This document shows, one piece after another, positions 1 through 4,929 of a stretch of 5,261 nucleotides of DNA; the stretch's first letter is position 1, and each line of letters begins with the position of its first letter. The position numbers and the translations under genes are program-made. The notes below the pieces were generated by a model. The model was not told the origin of the DNA. It saw nothing but the letters and a program-made list of their open reading frames with translations, and made no database searches. Origin of the DNA: Pseudomonadota bacterium (GTDB taxonomy: Bacteria; Pseudomonadota; Gammaproteobacteria; Burkholderiales; Rhodocyclaceae); NCBI GenBank assembly GCA_023459095.1, contig JAEWVQ010000233.1, forward strand, positions 1-5,261, read 5' to 3'.

Positions 1-7
1 TTTTCTT

Positions 8-40
8 GGGGGGGGCGGGGGGGGGGGGGGGGGGCGGGGG
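8..40. repeat. Extreme G tract (G8-C-G18-C-G5)
   Basis: Thirty-one of 33 bases are G on the plus strand, in runs of 8, 18 and 5 separated by single C residues at 16 and 35. On the minus strand this is a C tract starting about 22 nt after the stop codon of the VOC gene. Such a long G run is rare even in GC-rich genomes. It could form G-quadruplex, could vary in length by slippage, or could be a sequencing or assembly artefact. No gene is supported in bases 1-62; the open frame through the tract codes only for a glycine run and is not credible. Confidence 0.85.
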
Positions 41-52
41 CCTTGTGGCCCC
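37..52 (-). terminator. Possible terminator hairpin after the catabolic operon
   Basis: Read on the minus strand, GGGGCC, loop ACAA, GGCCCC forms a perfect 6-bp GC stem 10 nt after the VOC stop codon. It is followed by the C tract, not by a U run, so it is not a canonical intrinsic terminator. An overlapping alternative stem, GTGGC with GCCAC (45-49 and 55-59), excludes the first. Its position at the end of the operon favours a role in 3'-end formation or stability, but this is inference. Confidence 0.35.
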
Positions 53-62
53 GCGCCACGGG

Positions 63-605
63 TCAGGCTTCGGCGTAGCTGCCGTCGTGCATCCAGGCGG
101 CGTGCTTGGGCGCCTTCTTGGTCTTGGCCCATTCGTTGAGCATGTCCCACTTCACCTCGTCGAGCTTTTTGCTCATCTTCGGCGTGGCGGTGTTGCAGGC
201 CAGTTCGAGGCGGTGGCCGCTGGGGTCGAAGAAGTAGATCGACTTGAAGATGGTGTGGTCGGTGGGGCCGACCACCTCGATGCCGTCGGCTTCGAGGCGG
301 GCCTTGGTGTCGAGCAGCTCTTCCATCGACCCGACCTCGAAGGCGAGGTGCTGGGTCCACACCGGGGTGTTGCGGTCGCGGTCCATCGGCGGCTTGGTCG
401 GCAGCTCGAAGAAGGCGAGCACGTTGCCCTGACCGGCGTCGAGGAAGATGTGCATGTAGGGGTCCGGCTCCTTGGTCGAGGGCACTTCATCCTCGGCAAT
501 GGCGAGAATGAAGTCCATCTTCAGGTACTTCTGGTACCACTCGACGGTTTCCTTGGCATCGATGCAGCGGTAGGCGACATGATGGATCTTCTTGATCAGG
601 CTCAT
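63..605 (-). CDS. VOC-family (glyoxalase/extradiol dioxygenase fold) protein
   Basis: A 180-residue vicinal-oxygen-chelate protein, the usual single-chain size with two beta-alpha-beta-beta-beta units. Unit one starts KIHHVAYRC (7-14) and ends AFFELP (65-69). Unit two starts TQHLAFEV (84-91) and ends FDPSGHRLEL (126-135). Aligned by eye with glyoxalase I, the metal ligands are H9, E67, H86 and E134, so the site looks complete. About 40 extra residues (140-180), rich in Lys and Trp, follow the fold. VOC enzymes of this kind isomerise, cleave or open rings using a divalent metal; the substrate here is unknown. As the last gene of an operon with a flavin hydroxylase, it may act on the hydroxylated product, for example ring cleavage or isomerisation, but that is inference. 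The ATG is preceded by AGGAGA at good spacing and lies 38 nt after the small upstream gene. It could also be annotated as a glyoxalase or lactoylglutathione lyase-like protein. Confidence 0.9.
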   Translation of the reverse strand: MSLIKKIHHVAYRCIDAKETVEWYQKYLKMDFILAIAEDEVPSTKEPDPYMHIFLDAGQGNVLAFFELPTKPPMDRDRNTPVWTQHLAFEVGSMEELLDTKARLEADGIEVVGPTDHTIFKSIYFFDPSGHRLELACNTATPKMSKKLDEVKWDMLNEWAKTKKAPKHAAWMHDGSYAEA

Positions 606-643
606 GGTGCGGTCTCCTCGGGTTCTTGTGTCGGTCGGCGGGC

Positions 644-868
644 TCAGACGCCTTCGCGGGCGATCTGCATGGCCTCGCGCAGCACCGAGATGTCGCCGAT
701 GTGGTTGGCGAGCAGCAGGATCAGGCGGGCATTGACCATCGCGCTCTGCTCGTCGCTGAGGTCGCGGTGGGTGTCGATGAGCAGCTCGTAGAAGTCGTCG
801 CCGGGGCTGAAGGCGCGGAAGTAACGCTTGCCGGGCTCGGACAGGTTGGGCTGAGTGTTCAGTGCCAT
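644..868 (-). CDS. DUF2783-type small protein
   Basis: A 74-residue protein without signal peptide or membrane segment. Its core, from about residue 26 (FYELLIDTHRDLSDEQSA) to LILLLANHIGD (49-59) and the closing helix VLREAMQIAR, matches my recollection of DUF2783, a small, probably all-helical family of unknown function often encoded next to FAD-dependent monooxygenases. The ATG follows AAGGAG with 8 nt spacing. The first A bases of that ribosome-binding site overlap the TAA stop of the monooxygenase gene, and the gap between the genes is only 13 nt, so the two are probably translationally coupled. This placement suggests an accessory subunit, chaperone or regulator of the monooxygenase, which is inference. 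Size and composition fit a genuine gene, since codon use continues the strong GC third-position bias of its neighbours. Confidence 0.85.
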   Translation of the reverse strand: MALNTQPNLSEPGKRYFRAFSPGDDFYELLIDTHRDLSDEQSAMVNARLILLLANHIGDISVLREAMQIAREGV

Positions 869-881
869 GGGGGCGACTCCT

Positions 882-2561
882 TTACGCGTTGCAGGTGGCG
901 CGCGCGACCGCGGCGCGCACCCGGGCGGGGTCCAGCTGGCGCCAGCGCGCGGCCACGTGCTGGTCGGGACGGGCGAGGTAGGTGGTGCCGGGGGCGAGGT
1001 CGTAGCGCTCGCGGATGCGGCCCTTGGTGTCGAGCACCGTCTTCAGCCCGGCGGGCGCGGTGCCGCGCGCGGCGACCACGATGGCCTCGACCGGGATCGG
1101 CGCATCGGCGAGCGCGGCGAGCTGCTGCGCGGTGGCGGCGTCGAGCGCGCCGGCGTCTTCCGTGTAGTACAGCGCCTGGAAGCGGTTGCCGAGCACGTGC
1201 AGCAGCCAGGGCGCGCCGCCCGCGGTTTCGATCGGGGCGTCGTCCATCGGCGCACCGGGGACCATGTCGCCGGCAAAGGCGTCGGTGTCGGCGGTGTTCA
1301 GGCTCGACTCGGACAGGACGCTCGGCACCGACAGCCGCCCCGAATTGACCAGCGCGCGCGCGAACGGGTAGTGCTCGGCGAGCCCCAGCACGGCGTTGCG
1401 GAAGGTCTTGCTGACTGCGCTCTTGGGGGTGATGAAGTCGGTCGAGCGCGTCGAGTTCATGATGTTCTCGTCGGCGGCGAACGCGCGCTCCTCGGTGTAG
1501 GTGTCGAGCAGGGTCGCCGGCGCCTTGCCGTCGATCACCAGCTTGAGCTTCCACGCCAGGTTGTCGGTGTCCTGGATGCCGGAGTTGGCGCCGCGCGCAC
1601 CGAAGGGCGAGACCTGGTGGGCGGCGTCGCCGACGAACAGCACGCGGCCGTGGTTGAAGCGGTTCATGCGCCGGCACTGGAAGGTGTAGACGCTGACCCA
1701 CTCCAGCTCGAACTCGCGGTCGGCATCGCCGTCATGGGCGAGCATCGCCTTGATGCGCGGGATGACGTTCTCCGGCTTCTTCTCGGCTTCCGGGTCGGCA
1801 TCCCAGCCGAGCTGGAAGTCGATGCGGAACACGTTGTCGGCCTGACGGTGGAGCAGCACCGACTGGTTGGGGTGGAAGGGCGGGTCGAACCAGAACCAGC
1901 GCTCGGTGGGGAAGTCGGCCTTCATCACCACGTCGGCGATGAGGAAGCGGTCCATGAAGATCTTGCCTTCGATGTCGAGCCCGAGCAGGGTGCGGATCGG
2001 GCTGCGCGCGCCGTCGGCCACCACCAGCCAGTCGGCGGTGAGCGAGTAGGGCCCGTCCGGGGTCTCGCAGCGCAGGGTGACCTGGTCGTCGCCGGGCAGC
2101 ACCGAGATCACGTTGTTCTTGAAGCGGATCTCGAGGTTGGGCAGCGCCTGCGCGCGCTTCACCAGATACTCTTCGAGGTAGTACTGCTGCAGGTTGATCA
2201 TGCCCGGGCGCTGGTGGTCGGGCTGCGGGCAGAGGTTGAAGTTGAACACTTCCTGCTCGCGGAAGAAGGTGCGGCCCACGTTCCACGACACGCCCTTGTC
2301 GACCATCTCGTCGCCGCAGCCCAGGCGGTCGAGCACTTCGAGCGCGCGCTTGGCGTAGCACACGCCGCGCGAGCCGATCGACACGGTGTCGTCGTTGTCG
2401 AGCAGCAGCACCGACTGGCCCTGCATCGCCAGGTCGATGGCGGCGCTCAGCCCCACCGGGCCCGCGCCCACCACCACCACCGGGTAATGCCCGGCGCGGC
2501 CTTCGGCGATCTCGGGCGGCTTGCGGTATTCGAACTTCGGGTATTGATACGTGCTCAGCAC
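882..2561 (-). CDS. Class A FAD-dependent aromatic monooxygenase (hydroxylase)
   Basis: A 559-residue flavoprotein of the phenol hydroxylase / MhpA type (PF01494-like), close to the usual 550-600. The Rossmann motif is VVVVGAGPVGLSAAIDL (28-44: G32, G34, G37) with acidic D55 closing the second strand. The DG motif that binds both FAD and NAD(P)H is VVADGARSPIR (180-190). The GD motif is RVLFVGDAAHQVSPFGARG (306-324), followed by the long helix NSGIQDTDNLAWKL. Residues about 430-559 are the C-terminal thioredoxin-like domain of this group, ending YDLAPGTTYLARPDQHVAARW. Such enzymes use NAD(P)H and O2 to hydroxylate phenolic or aromatic acids in the cytoplasm; the substrate cannot be read here. 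The start is GTG, chosen because AGGAG stands 6 nt upstream and no in-frame ATG fits. It is second in the operon, 104 nt after the MBL gene, and overlaps the ribosome-binding site of the next gene with its stop. It lacks the fused extra domains of MobA-like hydroxylases. Confidence 0.93.
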   Translation of the reverse strand: MLSTYQYPKFEYRKPPEIAEGRAGHYPVVVVGAGPVGLSAAIDLAMQGQSVLLLDNDDTVSIGSRGVCYAKRALEVLDRLGCGDEMVDKGVSWNVGRTFFREQEVFNFNLCPQPDHQRPGMINLQQYYLEEYLVKRAQALPNLEIRFKNNVISVLPGDDQVTLRCETPDGPYSLTADWLVVADGARSPIRTLLGLDIEGKIFMDRFLIADVVMKADFPTERWFWFDPPFHPNQSVLLHRQADNVFRIDFQLGWDADPEAEKKPENVIPRIKAMLAHDGDADREFELEWVSVYTFQCRRMNRFNHGRVLFVGDAAHQVSPFGARGANSGIQDTDNLAWKLKLVIDGKAPATLLDTYTEERAFAADENIMNSTRSTDFITPKSAVSKTFRNAVLGLAEHYPFARALVNSGRLSVPSVLSESSLNTADTDAFAGDMVPGAPMDDAPIETAGGAPWLLHVLGNRFQALYYTEDAGALDAATAQQLAALADAPIPVEAIVVAARGTAPAGLKTVLDTKGRIRERYDLAPGTTYLARPDQHVAARWRQLDPARVRAAVARATCNA

Positions 2562-2587
2562 GGTTGTCTCCTCCTCGTGTCTGTCCT

Positions 2588-2622
2588 GGCCGGCGCCGCC
2601 ATCTTCGGGCGTGTCGCCGGCC
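2588..2622 (-). other. Intercistronic stem-loop 1
   Basis: GGCCGGCG (2588-2595) pairs perfectly with CGCCGGCC (2615-2622). Inside the loop, CGCC (2597-2600) pairs with GGCG (2608-2611), giving a nested stem of 12 GC-rich pairs in all. It lies in the message between the MBL and monooxygenase genes, about 27 nt before the GTG start. There is no U tract, so it is more likely an mRNA stability, processing or partial attenuation element than a terminator; function is inferred. Confidence 0.5.
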
Positions 2623-2629
2623 GTTCATG

Positions 2630-2652
2630 CCGCCCCGGTGTGGGAGGGGCGG
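2630..2652 (-). other. Intercistronic stem-loop 2
   Basis: CCGCCCC and GGGGCGG form a perfect 7-bp stem around a 9-nt loop, 13 nt after the MBL stop codon. Together with the neighbouring stem-loop at 2588-2622 it fills most of the 104-nt gap. No U run follows on the minus strand. It might protect the 3' end of the MBL message or lower read-through into the monooxygenase. Confidence 0.5.
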
Positions 2653-2665
2653 TCTCTCCGGGTGT

Positions 2666-3628
2666 TTATTGCTGCAGGGCGTGCCACATCTGCTGATCGC
2701 GCTCGGCGGTCCAGATGCGCGGGTCGCGGATGCCGCTGGCCTCGTCGTGGGCGCGGGTGACGTCGAACGGCAGACAGTGCTCGTAGATGAAGACCTGGCC
2801 GAACTTCGGGTCCATGTTCTTGCGCGTGTGCGCCATCGTCGCCTTCAGGTCCATGCCTTGCGCCACCGCTTCCTGTGCGCTCCGGTACAGCGTGGACACG
2901 AAGTCGCGGGTATAGGCGAGGCCGGCCTGGACGCGCTCGGGCGTCATCAGCGCGGGGCCGCGGCCGGGGATGAGCTTGTCGAAGTTCATCGCCGCGAGGT
3001 TGTCGAGGGTCTGCGGCCAGTCGGCGAGGTAGGCGTCGCCGGTGTAACAGGCGGCATCGGCCTCGACCAGGTCGCCCGAAAAGCAGATGTTCTGCGCGGG
3101 CAGATAGACGATGGTGTCGCCCTTGGTGTGGCCGCGGCCGACCTGCTTGATCTTCACCTCCAGCTTGCCCAGCCACAGCGTCATCTCGCCCTGGAAGGTG
3201 ATCGTCGGCCAGGTCAGACCCGGCACGCTCTCCACCGCCTGGAACAGGCGCGGGAAGCGGCCGATTTCGGAGTCCATGTCCTGCTGGCCGCGCTCGACGA
3301 TGAGGTCGTAGGTGTCCTGGCTGGCGATGATCTGCTCCAGCCCCTCGCCCTTGTAGCCCGAGGCGCCGAGCACGCGCACCGCGTGGTAGTGGGTGAGCAC
3401 GACGTACTTGATCGGCAGGTCGGTGATCTCGCGCACCTTGGCGATCACGCCCTGCGCGGCCACCGGGGTGGCGGTGGCGTCGATGATCATCACGCCGTCG
3501 TCGCCGATGATCACCCCGGTATTGGGGTCGCCCTCGGCGGTGTAGGCATAGGCGTTGTCGGACAGCTTTTCCCAGCTGATCTTCTTCTCTTCGAGGTCGG
3601 CCTGCGAGGCGAACACTTTGGCGTTCAT
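2666..3628 (-). CDS. MBL-fold metallohydrolase-like protein with altered metal site
   Basis: A 320-residue metallo-beta-lactamase-fold protein, first gene of the operon. The fold is clear: NTGVIIGDDGVMIIDA (36-51), the first metal loop VVLTHYHAVRVLGASGY (76-92), QVGRGHTKGDTIVYLP (162-177), NICFSGDLV (180-188) and KLIPGRGPALM (218-228). Ligands of the first zinc site (H80, H82, H167) and the bridging D186 are present. The usual HxHxDH has become HYHAVR, with V84 and R85 replacing Asp and His, and the usual late His of PGHGP is R223. All three ligands specific to the second zinc are therefore gone, which suggests a one-metal or otherwise altered enzyme. The family includes hydrolases acting on thioesters, lactones and esters; the reaction here is unknown. 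The start at 3628 is chosen over an in-frame ATG at 3649 because AGGAG lies 5-6 nt upstream of it and the earlier ATG has none. No signal peptide is seen, so it is probably cytoplasmic. Confidence 0.9.
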   Translation of the reverse strand: MNAKVFASQADLEEKKISWEKLSDNAYAYTAEGDPNTGVIIGDDGVMIIDATATPVAAQGVIAKVREITDLPIKYVVLTHYHAVRVLGASGYKGEGLEQIIASQDTYDLIVERGQQDMDSEIGRFPRLFQAVESVPGLTWPTITFQGEMTLWLGKLEVKIKQVGRGHTKGDTIVYLPAQNICFSGDLVEADAACYTGDAYLADWPQTLDNLAAMNFDKLIPGRGPALMTPERVQAGLAYTRDFVSTLYRSAQEAVAQGMDLKATMAHTRKNMDPKFGQVFIYEHCLPFDVTRAHDEASGIRDPRIWTAERDQQMWHALQQ

Positions 3629-3633
3629 TGCGT

Positions 3634-3638
3634 CTCCT
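3634..3638 (-). promoter_or_regulatory. Ribosome-binding site deciding the MBL start
   Basis: AGGAG on the minus strand, followed by 5-6 nt and ATG at 3628. The alternative in-frame ATG at 3649 is preceded only by a C-rich stretch, so the seven extra residues it would add are unlikely to be made. Confidence 0.7.
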
Positions 3639-3660
3639 GTCTGCTTCATTTGGGGGATGC

Positions 3661-3704
3661 AGCAAATCCTAGAACAGTGTTAGTTAATGGTCAATAGATT
3701 TGCT
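3661..3704. promoter_or_regulatory. Long-range inverted repeat across the operon promoter
   Basis: AGCAAATC (3661-3668) is repeated inverted as GATTTGCT (3697-3704), 28 nt apart. The left copy sits on the -10 box and start-site region of the operon promoter. The right copy overlaps the candidate operator. This could be a second pair of regulator half-sites, but with 8-bp arms in an AT-rich stretch chance is not excluded. Confidence 0.3.
3666..3694 (-). promoter_or_regulatory. Sigma-70-type promoter of the catabolic operon
   Basis: On the minus strand a -35 box TTGACC (3689-3694, five of six consensus bases) is followed after exactly 17 nt by a -10 box TAGGAT (3666-3671, four of six). Transcription would start near 3659, giving a leader of about 31 nt before the MBL start at 3628. 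The local AT richness stands out against the GC-rich flanks. An inverted repeat at 3692-3708 overlaps the -35 box. Confidence 0.65.
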
Positions 3705-3708
3705 ATTG
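3692..3708. promoter_or_regulatory. Inverted repeat, candidate IclR-type operator
   Basis: CAATAG, a 5-nt centre ATTTG, then CTATTG: a perfect 6-bp inverted repeat with 11 bp between half-site centres, in the divergent region. It overlaps the -35 box of the operon promoter and the likely -10 of the regulator gene, so one bound dimer could affect both directions. The divergent IclR-family protein is the natural candidate to bind it; binding itself is inferred. Confidence 0.5.
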
Positions 3709-3709
3709 T
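3701..3709 (+). promoter_or_regulatory. Weak candidate extended -10 promoter of the regulator gene
   Basis: TATTGT (3704-3709) preceded by TG one base upstream (3701-3702) resembles an extended -10 element. No good -35 box is seen at the right distance. It overlaps the inverted repeat at 3692-3708, which would fit autoregulation. A start near 3716 would give a leader of about 79 nt containing a strong hairpin. Confidence 0.3.
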
Positions 3710-3727
3710 TGAACGCGAGTCAAGCGA

Positions 3728-3750
3728 CCGCGGCCGGCCGACGGCCGCGG
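3728..3750 (+). other. Stem-loop in the regulator gene leader
   Basis: CCGCGGCC (3728-3735) and GGCCGCGG (3743-3750) form a perfect 8-bp, all-GC stem with a 7-nt loop, 44 nt before the regulator start codon. It lies in the presumed 5' leader and could slow transcription or shape translation. It might alternatively be a DNA-level palindrome bound by a protein. Function is not shown. Confidence 0.4.
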
Positions 3751-3784
3751 CGACACCGGCGAAGCTGCTACCATCCGCGCCGCG

Positions 3785-3790
3785 AGGGAG
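3785..3790 (+). promoter_or_regulatory. Ribosome-binding site of the regulator gene
   Basis: AGGGAG ends 4 nt before the ATG at 3795; the overlapping GAGG gives a 7-nt spacing. It supports this start over the in-frame ATG at 3687. Confidence 0.6.
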
Positions 3791-3794
3791 AGAC

Positions 3795-4655
3795 ATGTTG
3801 AGAGAAGACAGACAGGACGAAGAACCGGCGAGCGCCGGCAACGGCGGCGAACGCCACGACCGCCGCGGCATCCAGTCGATCGAGGTCGGCGGCACGCTGC
3901 TCCAGGCGCTGGTGCGCCACGGCGCGCCGATGATGCTCAAGGATCTGGCGCGCGCAGCCGGCATGCCGCCGGCCAAGGCCCACCCCTATCTGGTGAGCTT
4001 CGGCAAGCTCGGGCTGATCGAGCAGGACCCGGTGACCGGCCGTTACGGCCTCGGCCGCTTCTCGCTGCAGATGGGGCTGACCGCGCTCCACGGGCTCGAT
4101 CCGCTGAAGGAGGCCACGCCCGAAATCGCCCGCCTCGCCGACGAGGTCGACCTCAACATCGCGATCGCGGTGTGGGGCAACCACGGCCCGACCATCGTGC
4201 GCATCGAGGAGTGCAGCAAGCAGATCCACGTCAACATGCGCCCCGGCACGGTGATGACGCCGCTCATGCTGTCGGCCACCGGCCGCGTGTTCGCCACCTT
4301 CCTGCCCGCCCGCGTCATCGATCCACTGGTCGAGGAGGAACTCGCCCGCTACACCGCGAGCCCGCAGCCGGCGCTGCGCCTGTCGCGCCGCTACGTGGAC
4401 GAGATCATCGCCGAGGTTCGCGAGCACGGCCTCGCGCGCGCGGTCAGCAACCCCATCCCCGGCATCAACGCCTTCTCCGCGCCGGTGCTCGACAGCAGCG
4501 GCAATATCGCCCTGGCGATCACCGCGATGGGCCCGGCGAGCGCCTGCGACCCCGACTGGAACGGCGCCACCGCGCGCAAGGTGAAGGCCTGCGCCGAGCG
4601 CGTGTCGGCGCGGCTGGGAAGCGTGCCGCCGACCGGCGGCACGGAGCGGGACTGA
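3795..4655 (+). CDS. IclR-family transcriptional regulator
   Basis: A 286-residue regulator with the two IclR domains. Residues about 28-87 form the winged helix-turn-helix: SIEVGGTLLQALVRHGAP, LKDLARAAGMPPAKAHPYLVSF as helix-turn-recognition helix, then the wing LIEQDPVTGRYGLG. Residues about 103-275 are the effector-binding domain, with the family segment NPIPGINAFSAPVLDSSGNIALAITAMGP (219-247). Proteins of this family bind as dimers to palindromes near aromatic and other catabolic promoters and respond to a pathway compound. Divergent placement opposite the hydroxylase operon, with an inverted repeat at the shared promoter, suggests this operon is its target. The start at 3795 is preferred because AGGGAG lies just upstream. 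An in-frame ATG at 3687 has no ribosome-binding site and falls inside the promoter/operator region. The roughly 25 hydrophilic N-terminal residues before the DNA-binding domain are ordinary for the family. The effector is unknown. Confidence 0.92.
   Translation: MLREDRQDEEPASAGNGGERHDRRGIQSIEVGGTLLQALVRHGAPMMLKDLARAAGMPPAKAHPYLVSFGKLGLIEQDPVTGRYGLGRFSLQMGLTALHGLDPLKEATPEIARLADEVDLNIAIAVWGNHGPTIVRIEECSKQIHVNMRPGTVMTPLMLSATGRVFATFLPARVIDPLVEEELARYTASPQPALRLSRRYVDEIIAEVREHGLARAVSNPIPGINAFSAPVLDSSGNIALAITAMGPASACDPDWNGATARKVKACAERVSARLGSVPPTGGTERD
4622..4643 (+). other. Perfect 9-bp stem-loop at the 3' end of the regulator gene
   Basis: CGTGCCGCC, loop GACC, GGCGGCACG: nine uninterrupted pairs with a 4-nt loop, inside the codons for SVPPTGGT and ending 9 nt before the stop codon TGA. 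No U tract follows on either strand, so it is not a standard intrinsic terminator. It may help form or protect the 3' end of the message, or block antisense transcription coming leftward from the CRISPR array. Confidence 0.45.
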
Positions 4656-4712
4656 GCGCGCCGCAGTCCAGCGCACGCCGGCTGCGTGGATTGGCGGGGG
4701 AGGTTGTTCGAA

Positions 4713-4727
4713 CTGCCGATAGGGCAG
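4713..4727. repeat. CRISPR-repeat-like hairpin outside the array
   Basis: CTGCC, loop GATAG, GGCAG repeats exactly the 5-bp stem and 5-nt loop size of the neighbouring CRISPR repeats, 22 nt outside the last repeat. On the plus strand GTTC stands just upstream (4706-4709), as in the repeat's crRNA strand but with two extra bases (GA) before ACTGCC. So if it is a decayed repeat it is inverted relative to the array. The stem is palindromic, so orientation rests on the GTTC only. Chance, or a hairpin ending either transcript, is also possible. Confidence 0.35.
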
Positions 4728-4749
4728 GGCTTTCCTGATGGCCTCCGAG

Positions 4750-4777
4750 TTACTGGGCTGCCTACACGGCAGTGAAC
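4750..4777 (-). repeat. Degenerate terminal CRISPR repeat
   Basis: The last repeat of the array differs from the consensus at plus-strand positions 4752 (T to A) and 4756 (A to G). Both fall in the part that would become the 5' handle of a crRNA. No spacer follows this repeat, so that part is not under selection. The stem and loop needed for Cas6f cutting of the final real crRNA are intact. Confidence 0.9.
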
Positions 4778-4809
4778 CCGGCTGCGCGCAGGGCGTTGCG
4801 CACGGCCTT

Positions 4810-4837
4810 TTTCTGAGCTGCCTAAACGGCAGTGAAC
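4810..4837 (-). repeat. CRISPR repeat with loop mutation
   Basis: The second repeat from the leader-distal end has one change, C to A at 4825, turning the loop GTGTA into GTTTA in crRNA orientation. The 5-bp stem and the handle are unchanged, so processing is probably retained. Confidence 0.9.
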
Positions 4838-4897
4838 CGGGAGCCCGTGCTGATGCGGCAGGCCGGTGCTTTCTGAGCTGCCTACACGGCAGTGAAC

Positions 4898-4929
4898 CTG
4901 CAGTTCAAGCTCAGCCGCCGCTCGCTGAA
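4898..4929 (-). other. CRISPR spacer resembling a phage endolysin gene
   Basis: Read on the plus strand in frame 1 the spacer encodes LQFKLSRRSL. This resembles the N-terminal FxLSxRSL motif that I recall from phage L-alanyl-D-glutamate peptidase (M15-type) endolysins, which usually continues with a GVHPDL segment. The match is short and read by eye only, so the assignment is a hypothesis. Confidence 0.4.

Noticed and set aside
855..2696. A 613-codon open frame on the plus strand opposite the flavin monooxygenase
   Set aside because: It is antisense to a gene with clear FAD motifs. High GC with GC-rich third positions commonly opens the antisense frame, and its translation is low-complexity with no recognisable domain.
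2564..3697. A 377-codon open frame on the plus strand opposite the MBL gene
   Set aside because: It mirrors the MBL-fold coding sequence, crosses the intergenic hairpins and the operon promoter, and shows no family features.
3687..3794. N-terminal extension of the IclR-type protein from an upstream ATG
   Set aside because: That ATG has no ribosome-binding site and lies within the operon promoter and candidate operator. The extra residues are not part of the IclR domains.
3946..3965. Possible self-target of spacer 1 in the regulator gene
   Set aside because: Only about 12 nt at one end of the spacer match (GCGCGCAGCCGG), and the rest does not. It reflects common codons for Arg-Ala-Ala-Gly in GC-rich DNA.
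4656..4749. Intrinsic terminator after the regulator gene
   Set aside because: Only weak stems (CGCAG/CTGCG with a long loop) and the repeat-like hairpin are present, and none is followed by a U run.
4778..4809. Spacer 1 read as KAVRNALRAA, perhaps a phage structural gene
   Set aside because: The peptide is short, alanine- and arginine-rich and not distinctive. No family can be assigned by eye.
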